NCBI RefSeq assembly: GCF_004000435.1
Contig: NZ_RBVZ01000002.1
Coordinates: forward strand, 984,501 to 1,048,500
Length of the DNA: 64,000 nucleotides
Reading direction: 5' to 3'
Origin: Alexandriicola marinus
GTDB taxonomy: Bacteria > Pseudomonadota > Alphaproteobacteria > Rhodobacterales > Rhodobacteraceae
Position numbers and translations under genes: made by a program
The notes under the pieces: model-generated
The model's input: only the letters and a program-made list of their open reading frames with translations
What the model was told of the DNA's origin: nothing
Database searches by the model: none
Shown here: piece after piece, positions 36,200 through 45,665 of the stretch
Position numbering within the stretch: position 1 is the stretch's first letter
Layout of the letters: each line of letters opens with the position of its first letter

Positions 36200-37335
36200 C
36201 CGAACTGACCGGCAACCCGCCCGATGGCAAAAGGCCCGCCCCCGCAACACAGGGCCCCGGGCTGATCAACAGGCTTGTCGCGTCCCGATCGTTTCAAAGC
36301 TGGGCGGCCCGCTTTCCCCTGACGCGCCGCATCGTGCGCCGTGAGGGAGAAGAGATGTTCGATCTGGTCGCGGGGTTCTGCCACAGCCAGATCCTGTCGG
36401 CGCTTGTCGGTCTGGGCATTCTCGATCTTTTGTCCGACGGCCCCAGGGAGGCTGGCCAGATCGGCCATGTCTGCTCCGTGCCGAAGGACCGGCTCGATAT
36501 CCTTCTCAGGGCCGGTGAGTCGCTTGGCCTTCTGAAGTCGCAGCGCGGCAAAGTCCGGCTGACGCGGCGCGCGGCGGCATTGTCCGGTGTTCCCGGACTG
36601 CCCGAGATGATCCGCCATCACGAAGTGCTGTATCGTGATCTGGCCGACCCGGTCGGATTTTTCCGCGGCACCACCGAGACGGAGCTGGCGCGTTTCTGGC
36701 CCTATGTCTTTGGCGCTGGTGCCGCCGAGGACCCGGGCACGGCACAAAGATATTCCGAGCTGATGGCCGATTCGCAGGCGCTGGTTGCTGAAGACACTCT
36801 GGCTTCCGTCGATCTGTCATCGGTGCGCCACCTGATGGATGTCGGTGGTGGGACCGGCGCGTTTCTTGCCGCCGTTGCAAAGCAGGAACCGCGCCTCGAT
36901 CTGACCCTTTTCGATCTTCCTGCCGTCGTCGGCGCCGCTCATCAAAGATTCGAAGACCTCGGCGTTACGGCGCGAATCGTTCCGGGCTCGTTTCGTGACG
37001 ATCCGTTGCCGGATGGTGCTGATGCGATCAGCCTTGTTCGGGTTCTTTACGATCATCAGGACGACACTGTCCTGCAACTGTTGAGATCGGTCCATGACGC
37101 GCTGCCCGTCGGTGGCCGGCTGATCGTGTCGGAACCGATGACAGGATCCCGCCACCCCGAACGCGCCGGAGACGCCTATTTCGCTCTGTATTGCCTGGCG
37201 ATGCAGACAGGTCGGGCCCGCTCTGCGAGCGAGATCGCGGAACTCGTCACGAAAGCGGGATTCGGCAACGTCCGGATCCCTGCATCGAGGCGGCCTTTCA
37301 TAACCAGTGTCGTCGAAGCTGTCAGACAAACCTGA
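36196..37335 (+). CDS. crtF: Hydroxyneurosporene/demethylspheroidene O-methyltransferase (CrtF)
   Basis: A 379-residue SAM-dependent methyltransferase with an N-terminal winged-helix dimerisation part and SAM motif DVGGGTGAFLAAV, followed by LFDLPAVV. It methylates the tertiary hydroxyl made by CrtC. ATG overlaps the crtE stop. After its stop comes the bchC promoter region with two PpsR sites. Confidence 0.95.
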   Translation: MTELTGNPPDGKRPAPATQGPGLINRLVASRSFQSWAARFPLTRRIVRREGEEMFDLVAGFCHSQILSALVGLGILDLLSDGPREAGQIGHVCSVPKDRLDILLRAGESLGLLKSQRGKVRLTRRAAALSGVPGLPEMIRHHEVLYRDLADPVGFFRGTTETELARFWPYVFGAGAAEDPGTAQRYSELMADSQALVAEDTLASVDLSSVRHLMDVGGGTGAFLAAVAKQEPRLDLTLFDLPAVVGAAHQRFEDLGVTARIVPGSFRDDPLPDGADAISLVRVLYDHQDDTVLQLLRSVHDALPVGGRLIVSEPMTGSRHPERAGDAYFALYCLAMQTGRARSASEIAELVTKAGFGNVRIPASRRPFITSVVEAVRQT

Positions 37336-37344
37336 CACTTCGAT

Positions 37345-37362
37345 TGTCTAAACCAGTTGACA
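37345..37362. promoter_or_regulatory. PpsR/CrtJ binding palindrome, bchC promoter, distal
   Basis: Perfect TGT-N12-ACA in the 112-base crtF-bchC gap. With the next site it reproduces the well-known bchC double operator of Rhodobacter. Confidence 0.88.
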
Positions 37363-37370
37363 CTTTGAGA

Positions 37371-37388
37371 TGTCAGCTTAAACTGACA
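37371..37388. promoter_or_regulatory. PpsR/CrtJ binding palindrome, bchC promoter, proximal
   Basis: Perfect TGT-N12-ACA, eight bases after the distal site, about 60 bases before the bchC start. Confidence 0.88.
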
Positions 37389-37447
37389 CGTAACGCAAAT
37401 GCCTGGTTCGGAACCAACGACCCAAGCGCAAACCGATAGGGGACGAC

Positions 37448-38389
37448 GTGGACACAGCAGCCGTAATCCTGAAAGCTCCGGGGCAGATCGCGCTTGATCG
37501 CGTGACCCTGATCGAGCCGACGGCTGCCGATATCGTCGTCGAAATCTCGCATTCCGGAATCTCGACCGGCACGGAAAAGCTGTTCTGGTCCGGTGAGATG
37601 CCGCCATTTCCCGGCATGGGGTATCCGCTTGTCCCAGGCTATGAGGCCACGGGCGAAGTCGTCGAAGCCGGTCCGGATGCCAACATTCCGGTCGGCGCGC
37701 GGGTCTTCGTGCCGGGCGCATCATGCTATGAGGGCGCACACGGTCTTTTCGGAGGTTCTGCCCGCCGAATCGTCACCGCCGCGAGTCGCGTCACCCGGAT
37801 CGATTCGGGCCTCGGTGCCTCTGGTGCGCTTCTGGCGCTTGCGGCGACGGCGCGCCACGCGATGGCCGGCCCGGACAAGACCGCGCCCGACCTGATCGTG
37901 GGCCACGGTGTTCTCGGTCGGCTTCTGGCGCGGCTGACGATTGCAGCCGGTTGCCCCGCTCCGACAGTCTGGGAGATCGATCCCGAACGGATGAGCGGTG
38001 CGAGCGGATATGAGGTCACGACGCCGGATGCCGATACACGCCGCGACTATCGCGCAATCTACGATGCATCGGGCCAGGGCGCGCTCCTGAATGATTTTGT
38101 TGGCCGCCTGACCCGCGGTGGCGAGGTTGTTCTGGCGGGCTTCTATACCCAGCCGCTCAGTTTCGCATTTCCGCCGGCCTTCATGAAAGAAGCCCGGTTC
38201 CGGATCGCCGCCGAATGGGCGCCCGACGACATGATCGCAACGCGGTCGCTTGTCGAAAGCGGGACCCTGCGGCTCGACGACCTGATCACCCACACGATGG
38301 CAGCCTCGGATGCGTCCGAAGCTTACCGGACGGCCTTTGGCGATCCGGCCTGCCTCAAGATGATCCTCGACTGGAAAGGTGCCTCATGA
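37448..38389 (+). CDS. bchC: 3-hydroxyethyl bacteriochlorophyllide a dehydrogenase (BchC)
   Basis: A 313-residue NAD-dependent dehydrogenase of the medium-chain (zinc-type alcohol dehydrogenase) fold, with nucleotide motif [10 protein letters not shown] near residue 150 and the family start [17 protein letters not shown]. It oxidises the C-3 hydroxyethyl group to acetyl, one of the last steps to bacteriochlorophyllide a. It starts with GTG, with agggga upstream, and overlaps bchX. Confidence 0.95.
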   Translation: MDTAAVILKAPGQIALDRVTLIEPTAADIVVEISHSGISTGTEKLFWSGEMPPFPGMGYPLVPGYEATGEVVEAGPDANIPVGARVFVPGASCYEGAHGLFGGSARRIVTAASRVTRIDSGLGASGALLALAATARHAMAGPDKTAPDLIVGHGVLGRLLARLTIAAGCPAPTVWEIDPERMSGASGYEVTTPDADTRRDYRAIYDASGQGALLNDFVGRLTRGGEVVLAGFYTQPLSFAFPPAFMKEARFRIAAEWAPDDMIATRSLVESGTLRLDDLITHTMAASDASEAYRTAFGDPACLKMILDWKGAS

Positions 38390-39387
38390 AGGACGACGTT
38401 CCGAATCTTAAGGACTACGACGCCAATCTTCGTGATGAAGCGGCGGAACCATCGCTTGAGGTCCCGCAGGGCGAGCCCACATCCAAGACGCAGATCATCG
38501 CGATCTATGGTAAGGGTGGCATTGGCAAAAGCTTCACGCTGGCCAACCTCAGCCACATGATGGCCGAGCAGGGCAAACGCGTTCTTCTGATCGGTTGCGA
38601 TCCGAAATCCGACACGACGTCGCTGCTGTTCGGCGGCAAGGCGTGCCCGACCATCATCGACACCTCGTCGCAGAAAAAGATCGCCGGCGAAGAGGTCAAG
38701 ATCGGGGATGTCTGCTTCAAGCGGGGCGGTGTCTTCGCGATGGAACTGGGCGGACCGGAGGTTGGCCGCGGTTGCGGTGGGCGCGGCATCATCCACGGTT
38801 TCGAACTTCTCGAGAAGCTGGGCTTCCATGACTGGGACTTCGACTATGTCCTTCTGGATTTCCTCGGTGACGTGGTCTGCGGCGGGTTCGGCCTTCCGAT
38901 CGCGCGGGACATGGCGCAGAAAGTGATCCTCGTCGCCTCGAATGACCTGCAGTCGCTGTACGTCGCCAACAACGTGTGCTCGGCGGTGGAATATTTCCGC
39001 AAGTTGGGCGGCAATGTCGGCGTCGCGGGCCTCGTGATCAACAAGGATGACCATTCCGGCGAGGCGCAGGCCTTTGCCAAGGCGGTCAACATCCCGGTTT
39101 TGGCCGCGATCCCGCAGGACGATGACCTGCGCAAGAAATCCGCCAATTACCAGATCGTCGGCACGATGGAGAGCCCCTGGGGCCCCCTCTTTGCCGAGCT
39201 GGGAATGAACGTGGCAGAGGCGCCGCCGATCCGGCCCGCGCCTCTGGATCAGGACGGCCTGCTTGGCCTGTTCGACAGCAAGGATACCGGCGGCGACGTC
39301 GTGCTTGAGCCTGCGACCGATGCCGACATGCGCGGCAAGAACGCCAAGCCCATGGAAAGCCTCGAGGTGATCTATGACGACGCCTGA
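38386..39387 (+). CDS. bchX: Chlorophyllide a reductase iron protein (BchX)
   Basis: A 333-residue nitrogenase-iron-protein homologue: P-loop GKGGIGKS (42-49), and the [4Fe-4S] ligand cysteines in GCGGRG and DVVCGGFG. It donates electrons to BchYZ in the reduction of ring B of chlorophyllide a. Its ATG overlaps the bchC stop. A 46-codon ORF starts inside its last codons in another frame (39374). Confidence 0.96.
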   Translation: MKDDVPNLKDYDANLRDEAAEPSLEVPQGEPTSKTQIIAIYGKGGIGKSFTLANLSHMMAEQGKRVLLIGCDPKSDTTSLLFGGKACPTIIDTSSQKKIAGEEVKIGDVCFKRGGVFAMELGGPEVGRGCGGRGIIHGFELLEKLGFHDWDFDYVLLDFLGDVVCGGFGLPIARDMAQKVILVASNDLQSLYVANNVCSAVEYFRKLGGNVGVAGLVINKDDHSGEAQAFAKAVNIPVLAAIPQDDDLRKKSANYQIVGTMESPWGPLFAELGMNVAEAPPIRPAPLDQDGLLGLFDSKDTGGDVVLEPATDADMRGKNAKPMESLEVIYDDA

Positions 39388-39514
39388 TCCGAAAACGCAA
39401 ACCGACCCGAACGACCTTCTTCAACAGGCAAGCCGCGAACAGCTGCTTCGGCTGCTGGAGGATATCCGCAAGGTCAAACCATGGTACGACCGGGAGCCGA
39501 TGGGGCGGGCATGA
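39374..39514 (+). CDS. Small coupled ORF between bchX and bchY (46 residues)
   Basis: The ORF begins with ATG 11 bases before the bchX stop codon and ends with a TGA overlapping the bchY ATG (ATGA). The product has a polar start followed by a predicted amphipathic helix (DLLQQASREQLLRLLEDI) and ends [12 protein letters not shown]. Without it 123 bases would separate bchX and bchY, in an operon whose other genes overlap. It has the same G/C-rich third positions as its neighbours. It may encode a real small protein or serve as a ribosome relay. Family not recognised. Confidence 0.45.
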   Translation: MTTPDPKTQTDPNDLLQQASREQLLRLLEDIRKVKPWYDREPMGRA

Positions 39515-41079
39515 GTGACGAAGTCAAATATGACGACGCCGCCGAGGCTCCTGTCCTGACGGGAACGCCGAGGGAGGCCGTCGAGGTCCTGCCTGAAGGC
39601 ACGCCGCCGGGCCTGGGCTGCCATTCCGGATCCGAGATGAAGGACGCCGCCCGCATGGCCGGCCAGTCCGAACTGCTTGACCAATTCGCGAAAGACTATC
39701 CGCAGGGCCCCCACGATCAGCCGCAAAGCATGTGTCCGGCATTCGGATCGCTGCGCGTCGGCCTTCGGATGAAGCGGGTTGCAACCGTCCTGTCGGGTTC
39801 CGCCTGCTGCGTCTACGGCCTGACGTTCGTGTCGCATTTCTACGGTGCGCGCCGCTCGGTCGGTTATGTTCCGTTCAATTCCGAGACGCTGGTCACCGGC
39901 AAGCTGTTCGAGGACATCCGCGAAAGCGTTCACGACCTTGCCGATCCAGATCTTTATGACGCCATCGTCGTGACGAACCTTTGCGTGCCGACCGCATCCG
40001 GTGTGCCGCTGAGGCTCCTGCCCGAAGAGATCAATGGTGTCCGGATCGTAGGCATCGACGTGCCCGGATTCGGTGTCCCGACCCATGCTGAAGCAAAAGA
40101 CGTCCTTGCGGGTGCGATGCTCTCTTATGCCCGCAAGGAGGCCAAGGCCGGTCCGGTCCAGGCCCCTGCATCGGGCAAGTCGGACCGGCCGACGGTCACG
40201 CTTCTTGGCGAGATGTTCCCGGCCGACCCGGTGATGATCGGCGCGATGCTTGCACCGCTTGGCCTTGCGGCGGGACCGGTTGTCCCCGCGCGCGAATGGC
40301 GCGAGCTTTATGCCGCGCTTGATTGCGGCGCGGTTGCAGCGATCCACCCGTTCTATACCGCCTCGATCCGCGAATTTACCAATGCCGGTCGTCCGGTTGT
40401 CGGATCTGCCCCTGTCGGCCACGATGGTACCGCCGCCTGGCTTTCTGCCATCGGCGACGCCTTCGGCTTGCCGGCAGACCAGGTCGCCGCTGCACAAAAC
40501 GCTTTCCTTCCCGCGATCAAGGGAGCGCTTGCCAGCGCGCCCATCGACGGCACGATCACGCTGTCGGGCTATGAAGGGTCAGAGCTTCTGGTCGCGCGCC
40601 TTCTGATCGAAAGCGGCGCCAAGGTTCCCTACGTGGGCACCGCCTGCCCGCGCACCGAATGGTCCCGCCCCGATGCCGAATGGCTCGAGGCGAAGGGCGT
40701 GAAGATCAAGTATCGCGCCTCTCTCGAAGATGATCTCGCCGCGATGGAGGCGATCCGCCCCGACCTTGCCATCGGCACGACACCGGTTGTCCAGAAGGCC
40801 AAGGAAATGGGTGTGCCCGCGCTCTATTTCACGAACCTTATCTCGGCCCGCCCCCTTATGGGCCCGGCAGGTGCGGGAAGCCTCGGACAGGTCGTGAATG
40901 CCGCGATCGCCGGGAAAGAGCGGATGGACCGGATGCGCGACTTCTTCGAAGGGGTCGGTCATGGCGATACGGCGGGCGTCTGGGAAGGCAGCCCGAACCT
41001 GCGCCCCGACTTCCGTGCGCAGCACCAGAAGAAACTCGACAAGCTGGCCCGTGCCGCCAAAGCGCAGGAGATGATCTGA
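39511..41079 (+). CDS. bchY: Chlorophyllide a reductase subunit Y (BchY)
   Basis: A 522-residue nitrogenase-MoFe-like subunit with cluster cysteines in [20 protein letters not shown] and TNLCVPT. It forms the BchYZ catalytic component that reduces the C7-C8 bond of chlorophyllide a. The ATG at 39511 coincides with the family start; a longer frame from 39481 is possible. The stop overlaps another ATG (TGATG) that opens a 26-codon ORF. Confidence 0.95.
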   Translation: MSDEVKYDDAAEAPVLTGTPREAVEVLPEGTPPGLGCHSGSEMKDAARMAGQSELLDQFAKDYPQGPHDQPQSMCPAFGSLRVGLRMKRVATVLSGSACCVYGLTFVSHFYGARRSVGYVPFNSETLVTGKLFEDIRESVHDLADPDLYDAIVVTNLCVPTASGVPLRLLPEEINGVRIVGIDVPGFGVPTHAEAKDVLAGAMLSYARKEAKAGPVQAPASGKSDRPTVTLLGEMFPADPVMIGAMLAPLGLAAGPVVPAREWRELYAALDCGAVAAIHPFYTASIREFTNAGRPVVGSAPVGHDGTAAWLSAIGDAFGLPADQVAAAQNAFLPAIKGALASAPIDGTITLSGYEGSELLVARLLIESGAKVPYVGTACPRTEWSRPDAEWLEAKGVKIKYRASLEDDLAAMEAIRPDLAIGTTPVVQKAKEMGVPALYFTNLISARPLMGPAGAGSLGQVVNAAIAGKERMDRMRDFFEGVGHGDTAGVWEGSPNLRPDFRAQHQKKLDKLARAAKAQEMI

Positions 41080-41159
41080 TGGCCACGATCCATCATATCA
41101 CAGCCCGTCGGGAAGCGGCACATCCTGCCCCTCGGACAAAGGGGGGCCCGGCATGCTAG
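41079..41159 (+). CDS. Mini-ORF bridging bchY and bchZ (26 residues)
   Basis: The ATG overlaps the bchY stop (TGATG) and the TAG lies just inside the bchZ start. The product ([20 protein letters not shown] followed by six more residues) has no motif. The bchZ ribosome site, aaagggggg, is within it. Translation of it would carry ribosomes across the 73-base gap. Probably a coupling leader and not a functional protein. Confidence 0.25.
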   Translation: MATIHHITARREAAHPAPRTKGGPAC

Positions 41160-42619
41160 TCACGGATCATGACCGCGCAGGCGGCTATTGGGGATCGGTC
41201 TACGCGTTCACCGCGGTGAAGGGCCTTCAGGTCGTGATCGACGGCCCCGTCGGCTGCGAAAACCTGCCCGTCACCAGTGTTCTGCATTACACGGACGGAT
41301 TGCCGCCCCACGAATTGCCGATCGTCGTCACCGGCCTTGGCGAAACCGAGATGGGTGCCGGCACCGAAGAGGCGATGAAACGCGCCTGGGATACGCTTGA
41401 TCCCGCGCTTCCCGCCGTTGTCGTGACCGGATCGATCGCCGAGATGATCGGCGGCGGCGTGACGCCGCAAGGCACCAACATTCAGCGGTTCCTTCCGCGC
41501 ACCATCGACGAAGATCAGTGGGAAAGCGCGGATCGCGCTATGACCTGGCTGTTCACCGAATTTGGCATGACCAAGGGTCGGATGCCTCCCGAGAAGAAAC
41601 GCGAAGAGGGCGACGCCCCCCGCGTGAACATCCTCGGGCCGATGTATGGCGTGTTCAACATGCCCTCCGATCTGGCCGAGATACGCCGCCTGGTCGAAGG
41701 GATCGGCGCCGAGGTCAACATGGTCATGCCGCTGGGCAGCCACCTGGCCGAGATGCGCAACCTCGTGAATGCGGATGTGAACATCTGCATGTATCGCGAA
41801 TTCGGCCGCGGGCTGTGCGAAGTGCTTGGCAAGCCGTATCTGCAGGCGCCCTTCGGGATCGACAGCACGACACGGTTCCTGCGCAAGCTCGGCGAATTGC
41901 TGGGCCTTGATCCCGAACCGTTCATCGAGCGGGAAAAGCATTCGACGATCAAACCGGTCTGGGATCTGTGGCGCTCTGTCACGCAGGATTTCTACGCGAC
42001 CGCCGAATTCGCCATTGTCGCGAACGAGACCTATGCTCGCGGTGTGCGCCACTACCTCGAGGGTGATCTGGGCTTCCCCTGCGCCTTTGCCGTGGCACGC
42101 GTCCGGGGCAAGAAGACCAACAACGAAGAAGTTCGCGCGATGATGGCCGAGAAGCGGCCGCTTATCGTGATGGGGTCCATCAACGAAAAGATGTATCTCG
42201 CCGAGCTGAAGGGCGGACACGGGCCAAGCCCCGCGTTCATTCCCGCCTCGTTCCCCGGCGCTGCGATCCGCCGCGCCACCGGCACGCCCTTCATGGGCTA
42301 TGCCGGGGCGACCTACATTCTGCAGGAAGTGTGCAACGGGCTTTTCGATGCGCTGTTCCACATCCTGCCTCTGGGCACCGAGATGGACGCGGGCGATGCC
42401 ACGCTTACACCTCTGCGCCGAGATTTCCCATGGGATGCCGATGCGCAGGCCCGCCTCGACGAGATCGTGGCCACGCATCCCATTCTGACACGCATTTCCG
42501 CCGCGAAATCCCTTCGGGATGCGGCGGAACGCGCCGCGCTCGATGCCGGCGCCGAACGAGTGGTCCTCGAGACAGTCGAGAGCCTCGAAAAGTCACCCTC
42601 AGGAGGAGGCCGGACATGA
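41153..42619 (+). CDS. bchZ: Chlorophyllide a reductase subunit Z (BchZ)
   Basis: A 488-residue nitrogenase-like partner of BchY. The conserved start [20 protein letters not shown] and the cluster/Cys region [19 protein letters not shown] fix the start at the ATG 41153, with aaagggggg upstream. It holds part of the shared [4Fe-4S] and substrate site. Its stop overlaps pufQ, and the puf promoter is expected inside its 3' half as in Rhodobacter. Confidence 0.96.
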   Translation: MLVTDHDRAGGYWGSVYAFTAVKGLQVVIDGPVGCENLPVTSVLHYTDGLPPHELPIVVTGLGETEMGAGTEEAMKRAWDTLDPALPAVVVTGSIAEMIGGGVTPQGTNIQRFLPRTIDEDQWESADRAMTWLFTEFGMTKGRMPPEKKREEGDAPRVNILGPMYGVFNMPSDLAEIRRLVEGIGAEVNMVMPLGSHLAEMRNLVNADVNICMYREFGRGLCEVLGKPYLQAPFGIDSTTRFLRKLGELLGLDPEPFIEREKHSTIKPVWDLWRSVTQDFYATAEFAIVANETYARGVRHYLEGDLGFPCAFAVARVRGKKTNNEEVRAMMAEKRPLIVMGSINEKMYLAELKGGHGPSPAFIPASFPGAAIRRATGTPFMGYAGATYILQEVCNGLFDALFHILPLGTEMDAGDATLTPLRRDFPWDADAQARLDEIVATHPILTRISAAKSLRDAAERAALDAGAERVVLETVESLEKSPSGGGRT

Positions 42620-42840
42620 CCGACTTTACAACGGACGCCCCGATCGTACGCGAGCGCCATGCGCCGCCCCGGCGGGAATTCTACGCGTATTTCGCGATCA
42701 TCTTCCTCGCGGCATTGCCGCTCGCCCTGCTGACATGGGCGCTTGGCGCCGCGCGCCGGATGGAGCTGCCCGAAAAGGGCCCCGTCTCCCGCGCCTGGAC
42801 GCAGGCAAGGATCATCACGCCGCACATCTTCTCGGCGTAA
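42616..42840 (+). CDS. pufQ: PufQ, bacteriochlorophyll-carrier/regulatory membrane protein
   Basis: A 74-residue protein with one central transmembrane helix ([19 protein letters not shown]) flanked by charged ends. PufQ stimulates bacteriochlorophyll synthesis and is thought to carry tetrapyrrole intermediates. The ATG overlaps the bchZ stop and has aggaggagg upstream, typical of this junction. Confidence 0.92.
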   Translation: MTDFTTDAPIVRERHAPPRREFYAYFAIIFLAALPLALLTWALGAARRMELPEKGPVSRAWTQARIITPHIFSA

Positions 42841-42910
42841 CGGAACAGCGCCCGGGAAACCGGGACACGAATTCGCCAAGGCCTCCTCATGGAGGTGTGG
42901 CGGAAAAGAG

Positions 42911-42931
42911 GACGGAGGACTAGCCTCCGTC
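42911..42931 (+). other. Stable RNA hairpin in the pufQ-pufB intercistronic region
   Basis: A perfect 8-bp stem gacggagg / cctccgtc with a five-base loop, no T-run. In Rhodobacter the pufQ mRNA portion is cut away quickly while pufBA RNA is stable; a hairpin at the 5' end of the pufB message could protect it. That role is inferred. Confidence 0.6.
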
Positions 42932-42982
42932 GGCCCCAGCCGCGGGGTGTGCGGCGTCAGTACATTTTTCGAAAGGGAAAAC

Positions 42983-43138
42983 ATGGCTGACAATTCCGAC
43001 CTGTCCTTCACGGGTCTGACCGACGAACAGGCGCAGGAACTGCACTCGGTGTATATGAGCGGGCTGTGGATCTTCACGATCGTGGCCGTCGTCGCTCATA
43101 TCCTGACGTACATCAAACTGCCCTGGTTCAGCTGGTAA
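42983..43138 (+). CDS. pufB: LH1 antenna beta polypeptide (PufB)
   Basis: A 51-residue single-helix antenna protein with start [20 protein letters not shown], and the bacteriochlorophyll-ligating His in VVAHILTY, C-terminal WFSW. It is a subunit of the core light-harvesting ring around the reaction centre. Ribosome site gaaaggga lies before the ATG. Too short to be listed by length-limited searches; found by reading. Confidence 0.97.
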   Translation: MADNSDLSFTGLTDEQAQELHSVYMSGLWIFTIVAVVAHILTYIKLPWFSW

Positions 43139-43153
43139 GGAGGAAGAGGCACA

Positions 43154-43312
43154 ATGGCACAGTTCTACAAGATCTGGCTCATCTTCGACCCCCGCCGCGT
43201 GTTCGTGGCGCAGGGCGTATTTCTCTTCCTGCTGGCGGCGATGATTCACCTCGTCCTGCTCAGCAATCCGGAGACAAACTGGTTCCAGCTCGCCTTTGCA
43301 GGCGACATGTAA
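43154..43312 (+). CDS. pufA: LH1 antenna alpha polypeptide (PufA)
   Basis: A 52-residue alpha subunit: [20 protein letters not shown], transmembrane helix with bacteriochlorophyll-ligating His in [10 protein letters not shown], and a C-terminal NWFQLAF. Pairs with PufB in the LH1 ring. It is 15 bases after pufB with aggaagagg before its start. A stem-loop follows. Confidence 0.97.
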   Translation: MAQFYKIWLIFDPRRVFVAQGVFLFLLAAMIHLVLLSNPETNWFQLAFAGDM

Positions 43313-43338
43313 CCGGACCTGCCAGAGTCCAAGATACC

Positions 43339-43367
43339 GCTGCGGGCGGGGCCTCTTCGCCCGCAGC
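43339..43367 (+). other. pufBA-pufL intercistronic mRNA-stabilising hairpin
   Basis: A perfect 10-bp stem gctgcgggcg / cgcccgcagc with nine-base loop and no T-run. In Rhodobacter an equivalent hairpin protects the pufBA segment from 3' decay and sets the excess of LH1 over reaction-centre subunits. Confidence 0.85.
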
Positions 43368-43439
43368 AGACCAACCTAATGAGACGATGACAACTGACCC
43401 CGGCGGCCAGCCCTTGTCATCCAGTAACGGAGACGGAAG

Positions 43440-44270
43440 ATGGCTCAGCTCAGCTTCGAAAGAAAGTACCGCATACGAGGCGGTACGCTGGTTGGCGGAG
43501 ATCTGTTCGACTTCTGGGTGGGGCCTTTCTATGTGGGCTTCTTCGGAGTCACGACATTCTTCTTCGCTGCCCTCGGCACGATCCTGATTTTCTACGGAAC
43601 GGCGATGGAAGGAGTCTGGAACCCCTGGCTGATCTCCATTGACCCTCCGGCGCTTGAAGTCGGGCTTGGTGCCGCGCCGCTCCTGGAGGGCGGCCTCTGG
43701 CAGATCATCACCATTTGCGCGATCGGGGCTTTCACCTCGTGGATGATGCGCGAGGTGGAGATTTGCCGAAAACTGGGGATCGGATATCACGTTCCCTTCG
43801 CATTCGGTGTGGCGATCCTTGCCTATGTCACGCTTGTCGTGATCCGGCCGGTTCTGCTGGGCGCCTGGGGGCACGCGTTTCCCTATGGCATCTGGAGCCA
43901 CCTCGATTGGGTGAACAACGTGGGCTATGCCTACGGGAACTTTCACTACAATCCGGCGCATATGATCGCGATCACGTTCTTCTTCACGAACGCGCTTGCG
44001 CTCGCCCTGCACGGCTCTCTGGTTCTGTCCGCGGTGAACCCTTCCAAAGGCACCGAGGTCAAGACACCGGATCATGAAGACACTTATTTCCGTGATCTCA
44101 TCGGCTATTCCATCGGGCCGCTTGGTATCCACCGTCTGGGCCTGTTCCTGGCGCTGAATGCCGGCCTGTGGAGCGCGATCTGCATCGTCATTTCCGGCAC
44201 GATCTGGTTCGACGAATGGATCGTCTGGTGGGATTGGTATTATGAGCTGCCCTGGTGGGTGGACCTTTAA
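43440..44270 (+). CDS. pufL: Photosynthetic reaction centre L subunit (PufL)
   Basis: A 276-residue membrane protein with five helices. Conserved ligands are His154 (accessory bacteriochlorophyll), His169/His174 region GNFHYNPAH (special pair, non-haem iron), and the iron ligand in ALHGSLVL. The AUG is preceded by ggagacgg. Together with PufM it binds the special pair, pheophytins and quinones. Slightly shorter than Rhodobacter L (about 282). Confidence 0.97.
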   Translation: MAQLSFERKYRIRGGTLVGGDLFDFWVGPFYVGFFGVTTFFFAALGTILIFYGTAMEGVWNPWLISIDPPALEVGLGAAPLLEGGLWQIITICAIGAFTSWMMREVEICRKLGIGYHVPFAFGVAILAYVTLVVIRPVLLGAWGHAFPYGIWSHLDWVNNVGYAYGNFHYNPAHMIAITFFFTNALALALHGSLVLSAVNPSKGTEVKTPDHEDTYFRDLIGYSIGPLGIHRLGLFLALNAGLWSAICIVISGTIWFDEWIVWWDWYYELPWWVDL

Positions 44271-44284
44271 GGAGGAGATGACCA

Positions 44285-45211
44285 ATGGCTGAATATCAGA
44301 ACATCTTCACCCAGGTGCAGGTTCAGGGCCCGCCAGAGATGGGTATGGACAACGAGAACAACCTTGCCGAAGGACGTTTCGGCAAGCCAGGGTTCTCCTC
44401 GCTGTTCGGTGCCTTCGGCAACGCCCAGCTTGGCCCCATCTACCTCGGCCCGTTCGGGGTGGTGAGCCTGGCTACCGGCTTCCTGTGGTTCTTCATTGTC
44501 GGCATGTCCTTCTGGGCGCAGGTCGATTATTCGCCCGCCGTGTTCCTTCGGGATCTGTTCTGGCTTGCGCTGGAACCCCCGGGTCCGGAATACGGGCTGG
44601 GCTTTGCCCCGCTTGACGAGGGCGGTTGGTGGCTTATCGCCAGCTTCTTCCTGCTGATCAGCGTGATCAGCTGGTGGATCCGCACCTACCTGCGGGCCGA
44701 AGAACTGGGCATGGGCAAGCATGTCGCATGGGCATTCGCCTCCGCGATCTGGCTGTTCCTCGTCCTGGGCCTCATCCGGCCTGTCCTCATGGGCAGCTGG
44801 TCCGAGGCGGTGCCTTACGGCATCTTCCCGCACCTCGACTGGACCAACCTGTTCTCCATCATCCACGGGAACCTGTTCTACAATCCGTTCCACGCGCTTT
44901 CGATCGTGTTCCTTTATGGCTCGGCCCTGCTGTTCGCCATGCACGGGGCGACGATCCTCGCCGTCAGCCGCTTTGGCGGTGAGCGCGAGATCGAACAGAT
45001 CGTCGATCGCGGAACGGCCTCCGAACGGGCGGCGCTCTTCTGGCGCTGGACCATGGGCTTCAACGCCACGATGGAGGGCATTCACCGCTGGGCCTGGTGG
45101 TTCGCAGTTCTCACGACGCTGACTGGCGGGATCGGTATCCTGCTGTCGGGAACCGTTGTCGATAACTGGTACGTCTGGGCGCAGCAGCATGGCTACGCGC
45201 CGATGAACTGA
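44285..45211 (+). CDS. pufM: Photosynthetic reaction centre M subunit (PufM)
   Basis: A 308-residue subunit, with His183 (accessory bacteriochlorophyll) and His203 in [12 protein letters not shown] (special pair), and the iron-ligand His in AMHGATIL and in GIHRWAWW. It starts 14 bases after pufL with aaggaggag upstream. No pufC (tetrahaem cytochrome) follows. Confidence 0.97.
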   Translation: MAEYQNIFTQVQVQGPPEMGMDNENNLAEGRFGKPGFSSLFGAFGNAQLGPIYLGPFGVVSLATGFLWFFIVGMSFWAQVDYSPAVFLRDLFWLALEPPGPEYGLGFAPLDEGGWWLIASFFLLISVISWWIRTYLRAEELGMGKHVAWAFASAIWLFLVLGLIRPVLMGSWSEAVPYGIFPHLDWTNLFSIIHGNLFYNPFHALSIVFLYGSALLFAMHGATILAVSRFGGEREIEQIVDRGTASERAALFWRWTMGFNATMEGIHRWAWWFAVLTTLTGGIGILLSGTVVDNWYVWAQQHGYAPMN

Positions 45212-45225
45212 AAGGAGTGATAGTC

Positions 45226-45468
45226 ATGAGCGACGACCATCAATATCTCGAAATGACGCGCCGCGGACGACTGGTAGCGGATGTCACCTTCCTGATGCTC
45301 AAGGGCGCAGGCTACGCAGCACTCTTCGTCTTCGTGATCTGGCTGGCAATCGCCGTCATCGCGGCAGTGGGCGACGCACTCCCCGACAGGAGCCGCGAAA
45401 CCCCGGACCCGATCAACAGGTCCGAGATCGTGCTGCCCTACGAACCTTCGGTGAGCCAGCTCACCTGA
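45226..45468 (+). CDS. pufX: PufX, intrinsic membrane protein of the RC-LH1 complex
   Basis: An 80-residue protein with a single helix, preceded by [18 protein letters not shown]. The KGAG motif before the helix and position after pufM identify PufX, which opens the LH1 ring for quinone exchange and can dimerise the core complex. The Rhodobacter sphaeroides GxxxG is here GxxxA (Gly27, Ala31), so dimerisation may be altered. The start with aaaggagtg upstream is clear. PufX is confined to Rhodobacter-like lineages. Confidence 0.88.
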   Translation: MSDDHQYLEMTRRGRLVADVTFLMLKGAGYAALFVFVIWLAIAVIAAVGDALPDRSRETPDPINRSEIVLPYEPSVSQLT

Positions 45469-45476
45469 GAAAAGGC

Positions 45477-45501
45477 CGGGGCGGACCAGCCGTTCGCCCC
45501 G
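45477..45501 (+). other. Stem-loop directly after pufX
   Basis: A 7-bp stem cggggcg / cgccccg with 11-base loop, no T-run, nine bases after the pufX stop. Likely protects or ends the pufLMX message. Confidence 0.6.
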
Positions 45502-45601
45502 CCTCTCGGATCGGGCCACTCCCTCCCGGTTTTGGTCCGATACTTGGGGTCGACGTCGAACGCGAAGATCCCAGTTCCCTTCCTGTTGGCTACAGGAGAC
45601 T

Positions 45602-45639
45602 GGCGTCACGAGGGGCAAAACCTTTCGTGACGCCTTTTT
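45602..45639 (+). terminator. Rho-independent terminator between puf operon and dxs
   Basis: A perfect 10-bp stem ggcgtcacga / tcgtgacgcc followed by ttttt. It separates the puf operon from dxs, only 26 bases before the dxs start, so dxs either depends on read-through or has a promoter between the two. Confidence 0.88.
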
Positions 45640-45665
45640 CGTCCAGGCTTCCAAGGAGCGCCAAG

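Noticed and set aside
41156-42478. 440-residue minus-strand ORF opposite bchZ
   Set aside because: Shadow of bchZ; His/Arg-rich and without motif.
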